Notes: generated by a model not told the origin, from the letters alone. A DNA stretch of 64,000 nt from Saxidomus purpurata (GCA_022818135.1 JAFMSR010000010.1:10650951-10714950), one strand, 5' to 3'; positions 11,785 to 24,617 are shown, counted from the first letter of the stretch. Numbers and translations are program-made.

Positions 11785-12741
11785 TAGCTCACCTGAGCAT
11801 GTAAGCTCAGAGTAAGATACTGTGACCATTAACCATCTGTCATACATTGTACTTGTCTGTCCAGCCCTCCTAACTTTGCAAGAATCATAACTCAACATTG
11901 CTTTTTTACACTTTGCAATAGTTGAGAACAAATTTAATTCCTAGGACTAATGAAAATTTGTTATAATGTTTGATCTCTACTAGGTTACATATGTATATAG
12001 TACAAATTTAGGCACTTGGTAGAATAAAAAGGTAATCTTGTGTACACTAGATAGGGCACACTTCACTGAAGTTATGTCATCAGCCTCAGCAAGTCGTTCC
12101 TGATATTCATACTTTTATTATGTATTAAGCATTATTTTTGTCAAGGGTCTAAATCGAACTACAGGGCGGAATTAAATAAACCTTCGTATTAGTTTAATCA
12201 AATGTTCATCTCATCAAGACAATGTGCAGAACTTATGTCCAAACCCCACTCAATCAAGACCAGGACCACATTTAGGGTCATTGGATTTTCATTTCAGCAC
12301 CAGAATTTCTAAACCCCTGAAAGGATTTTCATAGAATTTTGCTCAAATTGTCAGGTCATCAAGACAGCATGCAAAAGCCATATTTGAACTCCACCTGCTC
12401 AAGGTCAAGACAACACTATTGTGTCATTTGTTTTTCAAGTCTTCTCTATAACCTTTAAACATTTCGAAGGATTTTTATGAAACTTAGACCAAATAATCAT
12501 TTGTGCAGAGCCATAAAGTTTCAACCTGACTAGATCAAATTCAAAGTCACTCTTTGGGGGTCATACTTTTGTGTCCCTCCCATAACTCCTATACAGCTTA
12601 GTAAAATCTTTTTCATGACATTTGCGTAATTCGTGTTCCAGCTAATAGTTGACTGAAGGTGGGTTAAAAGGGATCAAAGGTTATCCTCTTAATATTCCTT
12701 CATGTGGCAGGGGATATAGCTGTTTTTCATTCTGCCTTGTT
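11785..12741 (+). mobile_element. Degenerate Helentron-like element, family A-like
   Basis: It starts TAGCTCACCTGAGC with a small hairpin (CTGAGC...GCTCAG) and runs through degenerate units of about 125 bp with 'CATCAAGACA' and 'CTCAAGGTCAAGAC' motifs. It ends near GGATATAGCTG...CCTTGTT. The internal sequence differs from the 43-kb copy, so it may be a separate subfamily. Confidence 0.45.
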
Positions 12742-12904
12742 AGTGTAATTCACAGTCTATCAGAAGATAGATTGAGACAAAATAGTGTTTTAGATAAACA
12801 GCTGAATTGATGGTATAATGACGTACCTCCCATTTTTGCATTCGGACTGTTAGTAGTCTTGGCCAAACCCCGGGATTTCCCCCCGGGGAAAACACCCCCA
12901 AACA

Positions 12905-12929
12905 CCAAAGAAAAAAAAAAAAAAAAAAA
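12905..12929. repeat. Poly-A tract at the SINE boundary
   Basis: An A run of about 20 follows CCAAAG. On the minus strand it is a T run adjoining the distal end of the SINE-like unit. Confidence 0.6.
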
Positions 12930-13160
12930 CATTGACAGACCCTAGCTCTTTTACAAAAGGACCCCTTGGTTCTTTTACATGCCTGGTGTATAGCACTGAT
13001 ACATGTGAGACTACCTCTGGGTTTCTGACCAGTTCATCTCTAGATGGGTGGGAAACACTGAAAGTGTTTCTGAAATTTCAACTGTCCTGGCCGAGATTCA
13101 AACCTGGGATCTCTGGGTTCACAGTCCAGAGAATAAACACCCAACCACTATACCACCCTT
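12930..13160 (-). mobile_element. tRNA-derived SINE
   Basis: Read on the minus strand, 13160 to 13085 resembles a tRNA: GGTGGTATAGTGGTTGGGTG (A-box-like), an anticodon-arm-like stem TCTGG...CCAGA, then AGGTTTGAATCTCGG (B-box-like). A body of about 150 bp without tRNA character follows down to 12930. A pol III promoter followed by an unrelated body is the SINE plan. Mollusc genomes carry V-domain SINEs such as RUDI; whether this is one needs a search. The copy is diverged. Confidence 0.6.
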
Positions 13161-13171
13161 TACTTCTCCTT

Positions 13172-13620
13172 CTTGATCTCATGCTCTGTAACAGAAAGAT
13201 ACAGAGTTTAATTTTTTCCCCCCCCCCCATGCGGTCAATACAGCTTAATGCTTTGCTTTGCCTTGATCTCATGCTCTGTAACAGAAAGATACAGAGCATG
13301 CGGTCAATACACAGCTTTGCTTTGCCTTGATCTCATGCTCTGTAACAGAAAGATACAGAGCATGCGGTCAATACACAGCTTTGCTTTGCCTTGATCTCAT
13401 GCTCTGTAACAGAAAGATACAGAGCATGAGGTCAAATACAGAGCTTTACTTTGCCTTGATCTCATGCTCTGTAACAGAAAGATACAGAGCATGAGGTCAA
13501 ATACAGAGCTTTACTTTGCCTTGACCTCATGCTGTGTAACAGAAAGATACAGAGCATGAGGTCAATACAGAGCATGAGGTCAATACAGAGCTTTACTTCT
13601 TCTTGGCCTCATGCTCTGTA
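13172..13620. repeat. Tandem array, about 64-bp hairpin unit, 6-7 copies
   Basis: TTGATCTCATGCTCTGTAAC recurs at 13172, 13262, 13327, 13391, 13456, 13521 and (altered) 13602. Each unit contains CATGCTCTGTA, a short A-rich loop, then TACAGAGCATG, an 11-bp perfect inverted repeat, so every unit can fold. The first unit is stretched by a C-rich insertion. Confidence 0.92.
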
Positions 13621-14835
13621 TTTATTTGTTGTCAGTTAATGTATATAATTAAATGTTTGTCTACATGTTTGAGTCATGTTTGTGTTTGTCTCAGTGTATG
13701 GGGTTCTGGCACTGTATGTATGGTACTGATGTTGTGTTGGGGGTGAAAGGGGCTGCTCTCCAAAGGGCATTGAGATATAGTTTCCCTGTTGTACTAGGTG
13801 TGACTGCCTGACTTTGTAGCTATCTATGATGTTCCTGTTTGACTTTTATTATAGAAATTTAGAACAGCCTGTCCAGCATCCTTAAAATATTTTGCTAAAA
13901 TTTCTAAAAGAAAGAAGAAATCAAAGGGAATTCCTAAAAATGCCCTATTTTTTATTTCAATTCCTATCTATTTTATTCTTAACTGTATACCTTTACTTGC
14001 AACTTTGAAAACTTTATGTTTTTAATTTAGTTTTACAGTTCTTTTTATTCAAAGTAGCTGACTAGAATAACTATATTATAAGGCCAGAGTTAATATATCT
14101 CCTGGTTTATGGGACCTCCAGTCATATTTTTAAAAGTAGAATAAAATTATGAACTGACATTTTATCTTCGTTATTGCCGTCTGTCTGACTCCGCAGTCTT
14201 GACTTAAAATGAAATAGTGGTGTTTGACCTGTGTGACAACATCCCAAAAATGGCTGCGCCCAGAAACAATGTGTATTTAAACATAAAGATTTTAAATTTC
14301 AGTACTGTTCAAAAACTGCAAACACGGAAATTGTGAAATTGAATGTTAATGTAAGATAGGCCTTACTGATCACTGTTGATATACACCGGTGAAGGTTCTT
14401 GTCGACCTTCGGTTAATCTTTCATAATCTTTACAATTTATTTCATGGACAGTTGTGTTCTACCAGAAATAACATTATGATTCTTTATTTCGATTCGAGTC
14501 TTTATTAAAGCTGTATGTTTGACATGTCTGACCTATTTGAGCAGGTTAAGCATTTCTTTATCTGCACAGCTCTGGTAACAGCCATATCCAGTGAGTAAAG
14601 TGTTAAGACATAGATTCTGCTGTTTTGTCTGACATGACAGATTAAATACAGTTTTTGAAATATCAGAACACACATTTGTTTGAACACAATACATTTGTAT
14701 TGAGCTTTTGTCTACGAGATAATGTAATAACATTAATATGTTGTGTTTAAAGTAGCCTATCATAAGGTCTAGGCATTTCTGAGGATTTCTTTGCAAATAT
14801 TGAAAATGAAATCATTTTTAATAAATCTTTTTTAT
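13621..14835. other. Unassigned DNA
   Basis: About 1.2 kb with no recognised repeat or gene. Short minus-strand frames at 14505-14796 lack splice or homology support. Confidence 0.4.
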
Positions 14836-14839
14836 CTTT

Positions 14840-15900
14840 ATGCTCCCAAAGGGTAGCATTTTAAAATTGCACCATCCATCCATCCATCCGTCTGTCTGTC
14901 CATGCTTACATTTTGATACTTCGGTGGCTATAAGACCAATAGGTAACAGTAAATAGTCTTTGATGTCATTCATTCCCTGAGCTTTTACGTGGCTATTTTT
15001 TCTCTTATGTGACTTAAAGATGAATAGAGAGAACACTAGAGTAGCCACTAGGTACACATATGTGGGGACGTCCGTCCATCCATCTGTCTGTGCATCTGCC
15101 CTTACATGTAAGTTGTAACTTTGCCATGCATGGAAGGATTTTAAAATAACTTTGCACAAATGTTTAGCACATCAAGATGATGTGTCATGTGCAAGACCCA
15201 TGACCCTACCTCAAAGGTCAAGGTCACACTTAGAGTTTGTATGTAATGGAATCCTGTATACATTGTATATACACACATTTGTGGCCTGACTGTAACTTTG
15301 TCATGCATTGATTGATTTTAAAATAACTTGGCACATAATTATGTTCAACACATCAAGCCGACATGTCACGTGCAAGACCCACGTCCCTACCTCAAAGGTC
15401 AAGGTCACACTTAAGAGTTTAAAAGTAATGGAATACTGTATACATGCATACATTTGTGGCCTGACTGTAACGTTGTCATGCATTGATTGATTTTAAAATA
15501 ACTTGGCACATAATTATGTTCAACACATCAAGCCGACATGTCACGTGCAAGACCCACGTCCCTACCTCAAAGGTCAAGGTCACACTTAAGAGTTTAAAAG
15601 TAATGGAATACTGTATACATGCATACATTTGTGGCCTGACTGTTACTGATTGATTTTAAAATAACTTTGCTCAGATGATCAGTACATCTAGACAATGTGT
15701 TGCATGCAAGGACCACCTCAAAGGTCAAGGTCGCACTTAGAGTTTAAAAGTAATGGAATACTGTATGCATGGTAACTCTGTCATGCATAGAAGGATTTTA
15801 AAATAACATGGCACAATTGTTTAGCACATGGAGATGACACAGACGACTGTGAGACACCTCTTTCGAGGGCATTTGTCCCTTGTGAGGGCCAGCTCTTGTT
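14840..15900 (+). mobile_element. Helentron-like element, family C
   Basis: It opens with a hairpin ATGCTCCCAAAGGGTAGCAT (14840-14859) and a TCCA/TCTG microsatellite. The core has about four units of some 175 bp (TCATGCATTGATTG at 15301 and 15476; altered copies near 15124 and 15780), each with CAAAGGTCAAGGTCACACTT. It closes at 15874-15900 with GTCCCT, loop TGTG, AGGG, then AGCTCTTGTT. Reverse-oriented copies lie at 52.4 and 62.9 kb. No coding capacity. Confidence 0.75.
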
Positions 15901-16260
15901 ATTTTTATTGTTGACTCACTATATTACAGTTTTAATTTTATTTTTGTTTCACCCCAACAATGCATTTTCTATATAAAAAGTTCCCATAAACCAAGTGTAA
16001 AAACTTTGGCCTTAAGCACTGTTTGTGAGTTACCTTTGTGTAACATATAAAAAAGTAAGACCATTAATTTTCATGGTCTTTTAGGGTCATATTTTAGTTT
16101 AGAAAATCCTGATTTTAGCTCTAATTTTAAAAGAATAGTGCCCTAAAATTGTCCCTAATTTTTTGTCAGAATTATGATAAGGTGCAGGACAGCCTGTTTA
16201 AAGGAAAAGTTGTGAATCCACCATTAAATTTCCAGTTTGTTTTTGCTATAAAAGTCCTGT
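15901..16260. other. Unassigned AT-rich DNA
   Basis: Nothing recognised. Confidence 0.4.
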
Positions 16261-16261
16261 T

Positions 16262-17130
16262 TTAAAGATGTCTTCCCATGCTGTAAGCTTCCTTCTTGTG
16301 TGCATAGGAATTCTATCCCATTCCTGTTGCAGTGCACATTCCAGATCATGCATGTTATTGATGTCATTATGTTCTCTAACTTTTCACCCTAGGTAGTCAA
16401 ATAAATGCTCAACCAGCAAATGATCAGATGATCCTGCTTGCCACTGAAGTATGTTATAAATGTTTTGTCTTAAAACATCCTGACTGTGCCTGGCAATGTG
16501 TGAAATGTGTTGGAAAACATGTACATAATGTCTTGGTATATAGGATAATTTCATTGCAATACCTAACTGCTGTGAGATTTCCTGGAACTGTTACAAATCA
16601 AATCTTATTGTGGTAACATCGATATTCCTACCAACGTATTTACGCTTACACCACCTTAGCAATCACATTCAATGATGTTTTTAGGGTCAAATCTTTCTCC
16701 CCTTCCTCTCCAGACACATATTCTACCATCAGCAAAAGACAGATTGAATCGTGATTCATAATTGGAGAAATGAACATTATTCCACTGTCTAGAAGTCCAC
16801 CTTCGATGAGTCCTACACCATGCAATACCTAACTGCTGTGAGATTTCCTGGAACTGTTACAAATCAAATCTTATTGTGGTGACATCTATATTCCTACCAA
16901 CGTCATTACACATACACCACCTTAGCAATCACGTTCAATGATGTTTTAGGGTCAAATCTTTCTCCCCTTCCTCTCCAGACACATATTCTACCATCAGCAA
17001 AAGACAGATTGAATCATGAGTCATAATTGGAGGAATGAACATTATTCCACTGTCTAGGAGTCCACCTTCGATGAGTCCTACACCACGGAGCATGCTTCAG
17101 ACAATGTCTAGGCATCAAAAGAATGCCATT
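16262..17130 (-). pseudogene. Tc1/mariner-like transposase pseudogene
   Basis: Conceptual minus-strand translation gives a decayed Tc1-type DDE transposase. From about 16800 downward: RRWTPRQWNNVHFSNYESRF, then ADGRICVWRGRGERFDP. In Tc1 transposases the equivalent segment reads FSDESRF, with the Asp in the catalytic triad; here it is Asn. The C-terminal part is also clear: a VEHLFDYLG stretch (normally IEHLWD) and LECALQQEWDRIP, as in the family's EEWxxIP motif. Stops and frameshifts interrupt it, for example TGA after DYLG and a loss of frame between 16540 and 16660. The N-terminal DNA-binding half is poorly preserved. A 266-bp internal segment is duplicated in tandem (16556-16821 repeated at 16822-17087). 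Family assignment is firm; the element is inactive. Confidence 0.82.
16556..17087. repeat. 266-bp tandem duplication inside the Tc1 pseudogene
   Basis: GCAATACCTAACTGCTGTGA begins both halves (16556 and 16822), and the halves stay alignable up to the TCCTACACCA shared end. The copies differ at a modest number of sites, so the duplication followed insertion but is not recent. Confidence 0.9.
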
Positions 17131-17984
17131 GCTAGGTCATCTGAAATCTCTTCTCTGGATAATTACAACACTTGAGACAACTGACCAATTCCTATCCATA
17201 ACTAAAGCTATTGCTACCATTAACCTATCTGTCAACTGCTAAATAATGTAAGCTTATGCTGCAAAAAGAAGAAAATTAAGTCAGGTGTCAGATAACTAAA
17301 TTAAATGTAAAACACCACTAAAACTCAACCCAGATTGCTACACTTGAAAATACCAACAAGCCAAAAACTTGCGGAAAATCTTTTTTTTTTCAGCATATTT
17401 TGTTTGAATTAACACAGATATTTTTTCATGAATAATAAAACCAAGGTCAGTCATCTTTGAACTGTGTAACAGAGAGTCATTAACAGAGCCATGCTGGGCT
17501 TTAATTTCCAAGCATACCTAGAGATACAAGTTCATAAAAATATCAGGGTAGTTGAATAAGCTGGGTTACGACATTTTTTGGAGCAATCAATTTATTATGT
17601 TATAAATTGGAAGTTCATGAATTGAATGGAATTTGAATGTGACCCTCTCTCTTTATCAGGTGATGGAGCCCTTCATCAGTATATGATGTTACTAGCTGCT
17701 GAATTGAACAATATTTATCATCTTATATGTGTACTAAAATGTACCTGAGCTCAATGCCATTTATCTTTTCTAAAAAGATATTTCTTGTTTAAAATGTTTT
17801 GGTTCAAGGAATTTAGGATTTTACCCAAATGTGTGAATGTTGATTTCTCTCCCTCATCTTGCTGTTGGAACACTATTGTAGATATGGCGATAAAATATCA
17901 GATCTGGTTTTACCAATTTTAAAGCAGATTTAAAAATTTAGATTTTAAAATGATGATATTGTACATATTCTTGAAAATCTTTAA
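17131..17984. other. Unassigned AT-rich DNA
   Basis: No gene or repeat recognised. Confidence 0.4.
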
Positions 17985-18337
17985 AATGAATATCATAGTC
18001 TTTATTCAGAACTGATGATGAGAAAAGGAGAAATATACACATTTGGATAGTGTTGAACTTCCTCATGATAGTAATTATTTTAATTATATATTTTCTATGC
18101 TTTTGATATTGTTTGGTTGTGAATACCTAGCTTTTAGTGTTTATAATATAATTTTATTGAATTCAAATTGGGAAAATGATAGAAAAAATCCCCTTTTCAT
18201 AAAGGTTGTCCTATCATAATGGAAAAACAGTGAGAAAACTATAGACAATAATGAATAAGAATTATTTATCAAATGTTTTTCATAATTCTTTTTTGCTTAT
18301 CTCACCTTATAATCTGAACTATATTGAAATTTTGAAA
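17985..18337 (+). repeat. Left direct repeat flanking the 97-bp satellite
   Basis: TTTATTCAGAACTGATGATG at 18001 recurs at 25771, and the similarity covers about 340-350 bp in both copies, 7770 bp apart. The copies differ by small indels and scattered substitutions. Confidence 0.9.
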
Positions 18338-21300
18338 ACATTTTGAATGTTAAGAATGCCCGCTGAACTGTCATTTTAAATATAGAGTTAAAATGTTACA
18401 AAACTTGCTCATTTTAAATGTTAACAAAATGTCTGCAGCAATCTTAAAGAAAATATAACTGAAAATCTCAGTTTAAATGTTAGAAGAAATTGTTACAGAA
18501 CTTGTTCATTTTAAATATTAACAAAATGTCTGCAGGAATGTTAAAGATAATGTTACAGAAAATCTCAATTTAAATGTTTAAAGAAATTGTTACAGAACCT
18601 GTTCATTTTCAAAATTAACAAAATAACTGCAGAAATGATAAAGAAAATGTTTTTAAATGTTAAGAGAGTTAAATGTAAAAGAAAATGTTACATAAAATCT
18701 CAGTTTAAATGTTTAAAGAAATTGTTACAGAACTTGTTCATTTTAATTGTTAACAAAATGTCTGCAGAAATCTTAAAGAAAGTGTTATGGAAAATCTCAT
18801 TTTAAATGTTAAAAGAAATTGTTACAGAACATGTTCATTTTAAATGTTAACAAAATGTCTGCAGAAATGTTAAAGATAATGTTAAGTTTTTTTTGTTTTG
18901 TTTTTTAAAGTTAAAAGAAATTGTTAAAATGTCTGCAGAAATTTTAAAGATAATGTTAAGTTTTTTTTGTTTTTTTTTAATGTTAAAAGAAATTGTTATG
19001 GAAAGGTTCATTAGAATGTTAAAGAAAATGTTACAGAAAATCTCAGTTTAAATGTTAAAAGAAATTGTTACAGAACTTGTTCATTTTAATTATCAAAACG
19101 TCTGCAGAAATGTTAAAGATAATGTTACAGAAAATCTCATTTTAAATGACAAAAGAAATTGTTGCAGAACCTGTTCATTTTAAATATTAACAAAACGTCT
19201 GCGGAAATGATAAAGAAAATGTTGAGGAATGCGTCTTTTTAAATGTTAAGAGAGTTAAATCTTAAAGAAAGTGTTACGGAAAATCTCATTTTAAATATTA
19301 AAAGAAATTGTTACAGAACTTGTTCATTTTAAATGTTAACAAAATGTCTGCAGAAATGTTAAAGATAATGTTAAGTTTTTTTGTTTTTTTTTAATGTTAA
19401 AAGAAATTGTTATGGAAAGGTTCGTTAAAATGTTAAAGAAAATGTTACAGAAAATCTCAGTTTAAATGTTAAAAAGAAATTGTTACAGAACTTGTTAATT
19501 TTATTTGTTCACAAAATGTCTGCAGAAATCTTAAAGAAAGTGTTACGGAAAATCTCATTTTAAATGTTTAAAGAAATTGTTACAGAACCTGTTCATTTTA
19601 AATGTTAACAAAATGTCTGCAGAAATGTTAAAGATAATGTTAAGTTTTTTTTGTTTTGTTTTTTAAAGTTAAAAGAAATTGTTATGGAAAGGTTCATTAG
19701 CATGTAAAAGAAAATGTTACAGAAAATCTCAGTTTAAATGTTAAAAGAAATTGTTACAGAACCTGTTCATTTTAAATATTAACAAAACGTCTGCAGAAAT
19801 GATAAAGAAAATGTTGAGGAATGTGTCTTTTTAAATGTTAATAGAGTTAAATATTAAAGAAAATGTTACAGAATATCTCAGTTTAAATGTTAAAAGAAAT
19901 TGTTACAGAACTTGTTCATTTTATTTGTTAACAAAATGTCTGCAGAAATCTTAAAGAAAGTGTTACGGAAAATCTCATTTTAAATATTAAAAGAAATTGT
20001 TACAGAACATGTTCATTTTAAATGTTAACAAAATGTCTGCAGAAATGTTAAAGATAATGTTAAGTTTTATTTATTTTTTTAATGTTAAAAGAAGTTGTTA
20101 TGGAAAGGTTCAGTAGAAAGAAAATGTTACAGAAAATCTTAATTTAAATGTAGAAAATGTTACAGAACTTGTTCATTTTAATTGTTTACAAAATGTGTGT
20201 GGAAATCTTAAAGAAAGTGTTACGGAAGATCTCAGTTTAAATTGTAAAAGAAATTGTTACAGAACTTGTTCATTTTAATTGTTAACAAAATGTCTGCAGA
20301 AATCTTAAAGAAAGTGTTATGGAAAATCTCATTTTAAATGTTAAAAGAAATTGTTACAGAACATGTTCATTTTAAATGTTAACAAAATGTCTGCAGAAAT
20401 TTTAAAGATAATGTTAAGATTTTTTTGTTTTTTTTTTAATGTTAAAAGAAATTGTTATGGAAAGGTTCGTTAAAATGTTAAAGAAAATGTAACAGAAAAT
20501 CTCAGTTTAAATGTTAAAAGAAATTGTTACAGAACTTGTTAATTTTATTTGTTCACAAAATGTCTGCAGAAATCTTAAAGAAAGTGTTACGGAAAATCTC
20601 ATTTTAAATGTTAAAAGAAATTGTTACAGAACATGTTCATTTTAAATGTTAACAAAATGTCTGCAGAAATATTAAAGATAATGTTAAGTTTTATTATTTT
20701 TTTTAATGTTAAAATAAATTGTTATGGAAAGGTTCGTTAGAATATTAAAGAAAATGTTACAGAAAATCTCAGTTTATATGTTAAAAGAAATTGTTACAGA
20801 ACCTGTTCATTTTAATTGTTAACAAAATGTCTGCAGAAATCTTAAAGAAAATGCTACAGAACTTGTTCATTTTAATTGTTAACAAAATGTCTACAGAAAT
20901 GTTAAAGAAAATGTTACAGAAAATCTCAGTTTAAATGTTAAAAGAAATTGTTACAGAACCTGTTCATTTTAATTGTTAACAAAATGTCTGCAGAAATCTT
21001 AAAGAAAATGCTACAGAACTTGTTCATTTTAATTGTTAACAAAATGTCTACAGAAATGTTAAAGAAAATGTTACAGAAAATCTCATTTTAAATGTTTAAA
21101 GAAATTGTTACAGAACCTGTTCATTTTAATTGTTAACAAAATGTCTGCAGAAATCTTAAAGAAAGTGTTACGGAAAATCTCATTTTAAATGTTTAAAGAA
21201 ATTGTTACAGAACTTGTTCATTTTAATTGTTTACAAAATGTCTGCAGAAATGTTAAAGAAAATGTTACAGAAAATCTCAGTTTAAATGTTAAAAGAAATT

Positions 21301-21872
21301 GTTACAGAACCTGTTCATTTTAATTGTTAACAAAATGTCTGCAGAAATCTTAAAGAAAATGTTACAGAAAATCTCAGTTTAAATGTTAAAAGAAAATTAA
21401 TTGTTACAGAACTTGTTCATTTTAATTGTTAACAAAATGTCTGCAGAAATCTTAAAGAAAGTGTTACGGAAAATCTCATTTTAAATGTTTAAAGTAATTG
21501 TTACAGAACTTGCTCATTTTAATTATCAAAACGTCTGCAGAAATGTTAAAGATAATGTTACAGAAAATCTCATTTTAAATGACAAAAGAAATTGTTACAG
21601 AACATGTTCATTTTAAATGTTAACAAAATGTCTGCAGAAATGTTAAAGATAATGTTAAGTTTTTTTTGTTTTGTTTTTTAAAGTTAAAAGAAATTGTTAT
21701 GGAAAGGTTCATTAGCATGTTAAAGAAAATGTTACAGAAAATCTCAGTTTAAATGTTAAAAGAAATTGTTACAGAACCTGTTCATTTTAAATATTAACAA
21801 AACGTCTGCAGAAATGATAAAGAAAATGTTGAGGAATGCGTCTTTTTAAATGTTAAGAGAGTTAAATGTTAA

Positions 21873-22311
21873 AGCGACTGCACTCTAGATGGACAAGTTA
21901 CGCTAAAAAAAGAAAATTTTCGATTTCAAGAAAACAATTGTCATTACTGTATCAGGGGCATTGTATTATGATAACGTGACAAGTTTTCTAACAAAAGAAA
22001 CAATTAAAATGTGTTGTTTTGCTTACTTTTATTGTAGAAAATATCACCCCGTGACTAACGGGTGGGCCTCTTTGGTATATCAATATTTTTAACTCGCATC
22101 ATATCAGCTGACTCCGTAGGGTAGTAGGTTAAGCCGCGTAAATTTTTTTAAGCGCAAAGCTCCGAGTTCAAAACCTGGCTCGGGTAAATATTTTGTTTCT
22201 ACCTTTTTTTTAGCTCTTACACAAAGAAAATAATCTTGATGCTGACAAATTGAATATATATTGATTTTACCAAAAAATTAAAATTTAAAAAAAATTTGGA
22301 GTGCAGTCGCT
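21873..22311. mobile_element. TTAA-flanked MITE (439 bp) with tRNA-like segment
   Basis: Perfect 13-bp terminal inverted repeats AGCGACTGCACTC and GAGTGCAGTCGCT are flanked by TTAA (21869-21872 and 22312-22315). Deleting the element plus one TTAA restores the satellite sequence AAATGTTAAAGAAAATG. TTAA duplication is typical of piggyBac-type elements. Inside, at 22110-22195, GGGTAGTAGGTTAAGCC and CCGAGTTCAAAACCTGG resemble tRNA A and B boxes. No coding frame. Confidence 0.88.
22110..22195 (+). other. tRNA-like segment inside the MITE
   Basis: TAGTAGGTTAAGC is A-box-like and GAGTTCAAAACCT is B-box-like, separated by 30-40 bp. The T-arm cannot form a canonical 5-bp stem with a 7-nt loop, so a functional tRNA is unlikely. 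It may be a captured tRNA or SINE head. Confidence 0.35.
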
Positions 22312-24375
22312 TTAAAGAAAATGTTTCAGAATATCTCAGTTTAAATGTTAAAAGAAATTGTTACAGAACTTGTTCATTTTATTTGTTAACAAAATGTCTG
22401 CAGAAATCTTAAAGAAAGTTTTATGGAAAATCTCATTTTAAATATTAAAAGAAATTGTTACAGAACATGTTCCTTTTAAATGTTAACAAAATGTCTGCAG
22501 AAATGTTAAAGATAATGTTAAGTTTTATTTATTTTTTTAATGTTAAAAGAAGTTGTTATGGAAAGGTTCAGTAGAAAGAAAATGTTACAGAAAATCTTAA
22601 TTTAAATGTTTAAAGAAAATGTTAAAGAACTTGTTCATTTTAATTGTTTACAAAATGTGTGTGGAAATCTTAAAGAAAGTGTTGCAGAAGATCTCAGTTT
22701 AAATTGTAAAAGAAATTGTTACAGAACTTGTTCATGTTAATTGTTAACAAAATGTCTGCAGAAAGCTTAAAGAATGTGTTATGGAAAATGTCATTTTAAA
22801 TGTTAAAAGAAATTGTTACAGAACATGTTCATTTTAAATGTTAACAAAATGTCTGCAGAAATGTTAAAGATAATGTTAAGTTTTTTTTGTTTTTTTTAAT
22901 GTTAAAAGAAATTGTTATGGAAAGGTTCGTTAAAATGTTAAAGAAAATGTTACAGAAAATCTCAGTTTAAATGTTAAAAGAAATTGTTACAGAACTTGTT
23001 AATTTTATTTGTTCACAAAATGTCTGCAGAAATCTTAAAGAAAGTGTTACCGAAAATCTCATTTGAAATGTTAAAAGAAATTGTTACAGAACATGTTCAT
23101 TTTAAATGTTAACAAAATGTCTGCAGAAATGTTAAAGATAATGTTAAGTTTTATTATTTTTTTTAATGTTTAAATAAATTGTTATGGAAAGGTTCGTTAA
23201 AATGTTAAAGAAAATGTTACAGAAAATCTCAGTTTATATGTTAAAAGAAATTGTTACAGAACTTGTTCATTTTAATTGTTAACAAAATGTCTGCAGAAAT
23301 CTTAAAGAAAATGTTACAGAAAATCTCAGTTTAAATGTTAAAAGAAATTGTTACAGAACCTGTTCATTTTAATTGTTAACAAAATGTCTGCAGAAATCTT
23401 AAAGAAAATGTTACAGAAAATCTCAGTCTAAATGTTAAAAGAAATTGTTACAGAACTTGTTCATTTTAATTGTTAACAAAATGTCTGCAGAAATCTGAAA
23501 GAAAGTGTTACGGAAAATCTCATTTTAAATGTTTAAAGAAATTGTTACAGAACCTGTTCATTTTAATTGTTAACAAAATGTCTGCAGAAATCTTAAAGAA
23601 AATGTTACAGAACTTGTTCCTTTTAATTGTTAACAAAATGTCTACAGAAATGTTAAAGAAAATGTTTCAGAAAATCTCAGTTTAAATGTTAAAAGAAAAT
23701 TAATTGTTACAGAACTTGTTCATTTTAATTGTTAACAAAATGTCTGCAGAAATCTTAAAGAAAGTGTTACGGAAAATCTCATTTTAAATGTTTAAAGTAA
23801 TTGTTACAGAACTTGTTCATTTTAATTATCAAAACGTCTGCAGAAATGTTAAAGATAATGTGACAGAAAATCTCATTTTGAATGACAAAAGAAATTGTTA
23901 CAGAACATGTTCATTTTAAATGTTAACAAAATGTCTGCAGAAATGTTAAAGATAATGTTAAGTTTTATTATTTTTTTTAATGTTAAAATAAATTGTTATG
24001 GAAAGGTTCGTTAGAATGTTAAAGAAAATGTTACAGAAAATCTCAGTTTAAATGTTAAAAGAAATTGTTACAGAACTTGTTCATTTTAATTGTTAACAAA
24101 ATGTCTGCAGAAATCTTAAAGAAAATATTACAGAAAATCTCAGTTTAAATGTTAAAAGAAATTGTTACAGAACTTGTTCATTTTAATTGTTAACAAAATG
24201 TCTACAGAAATGTTAAAGAAAATGTTACAGAAAATCTCAGTTTAAATGTTAAAAGAAATTGTTACAGAACCTGTTCATTTTAATTGTTAACAAAATGTCT
24301 GCAGAAATCTTAAAGAAAATGTTACAGAAAATCTCAGTTGAAAGAAAATGTTACAGAATATCTCATTCTAAATGC

Positions 24376-24483
24376 TGTGTTCCTTTAATTGATCGTTTTG
24401 TCCTCGTGTGGTTGCTTTGTATGCTGGTGTGTGTTGGTAGTATATATGTGTGTGTGTGCATGGTTGTGTGTGTGTGTCGTGTG

Positions 24484-24518
<35 letters not shown>

Positions 24519-24617
24519 TGGTGGTGTGCGCTTCTGGGTGCTGGGGGCCTTTTTTTGGGGGCCTTTTTTTTTTTGCTTCTGGTGGCATTCCCTGTTTGAT
24601 ATTATTTTTATTTTTTT
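24376..24617. repeat. Insertion in the satellite with a (GT)n tract
   Basis: The satellite breaks after CTCATTCTAAATGCT and resumes at AAATGTTTAAAGAAATTG. The insert holds interrupted GT repeats (about 24430-24525) and G/T homopolymers at 24543-24577. No inverted repeat was seen at its ends. Confidence 0.8.

Noticed and set aside
13172..13620. CRISPR-like array appearance
   Set aside because: Units are contiguous 64-bp tandem copies without unique spacers, in animal DNA.
15308..15490. Overlapping 60-codon frames on both strands
   Set aside because: Fall inside the 175-bp core units of a Helentron-like element.
22110..22195. Considered as a functional tRNA gene
   Set aside because: T-arm and acceptor stems do not pair canonically, and the segment lies inside a MITE.
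23470..23685. Repeated Lys-rich peptide frame in the 97-bp satellite
   Set aside because: Reflects the repeat unit; frames are closed by indels in most monomers.
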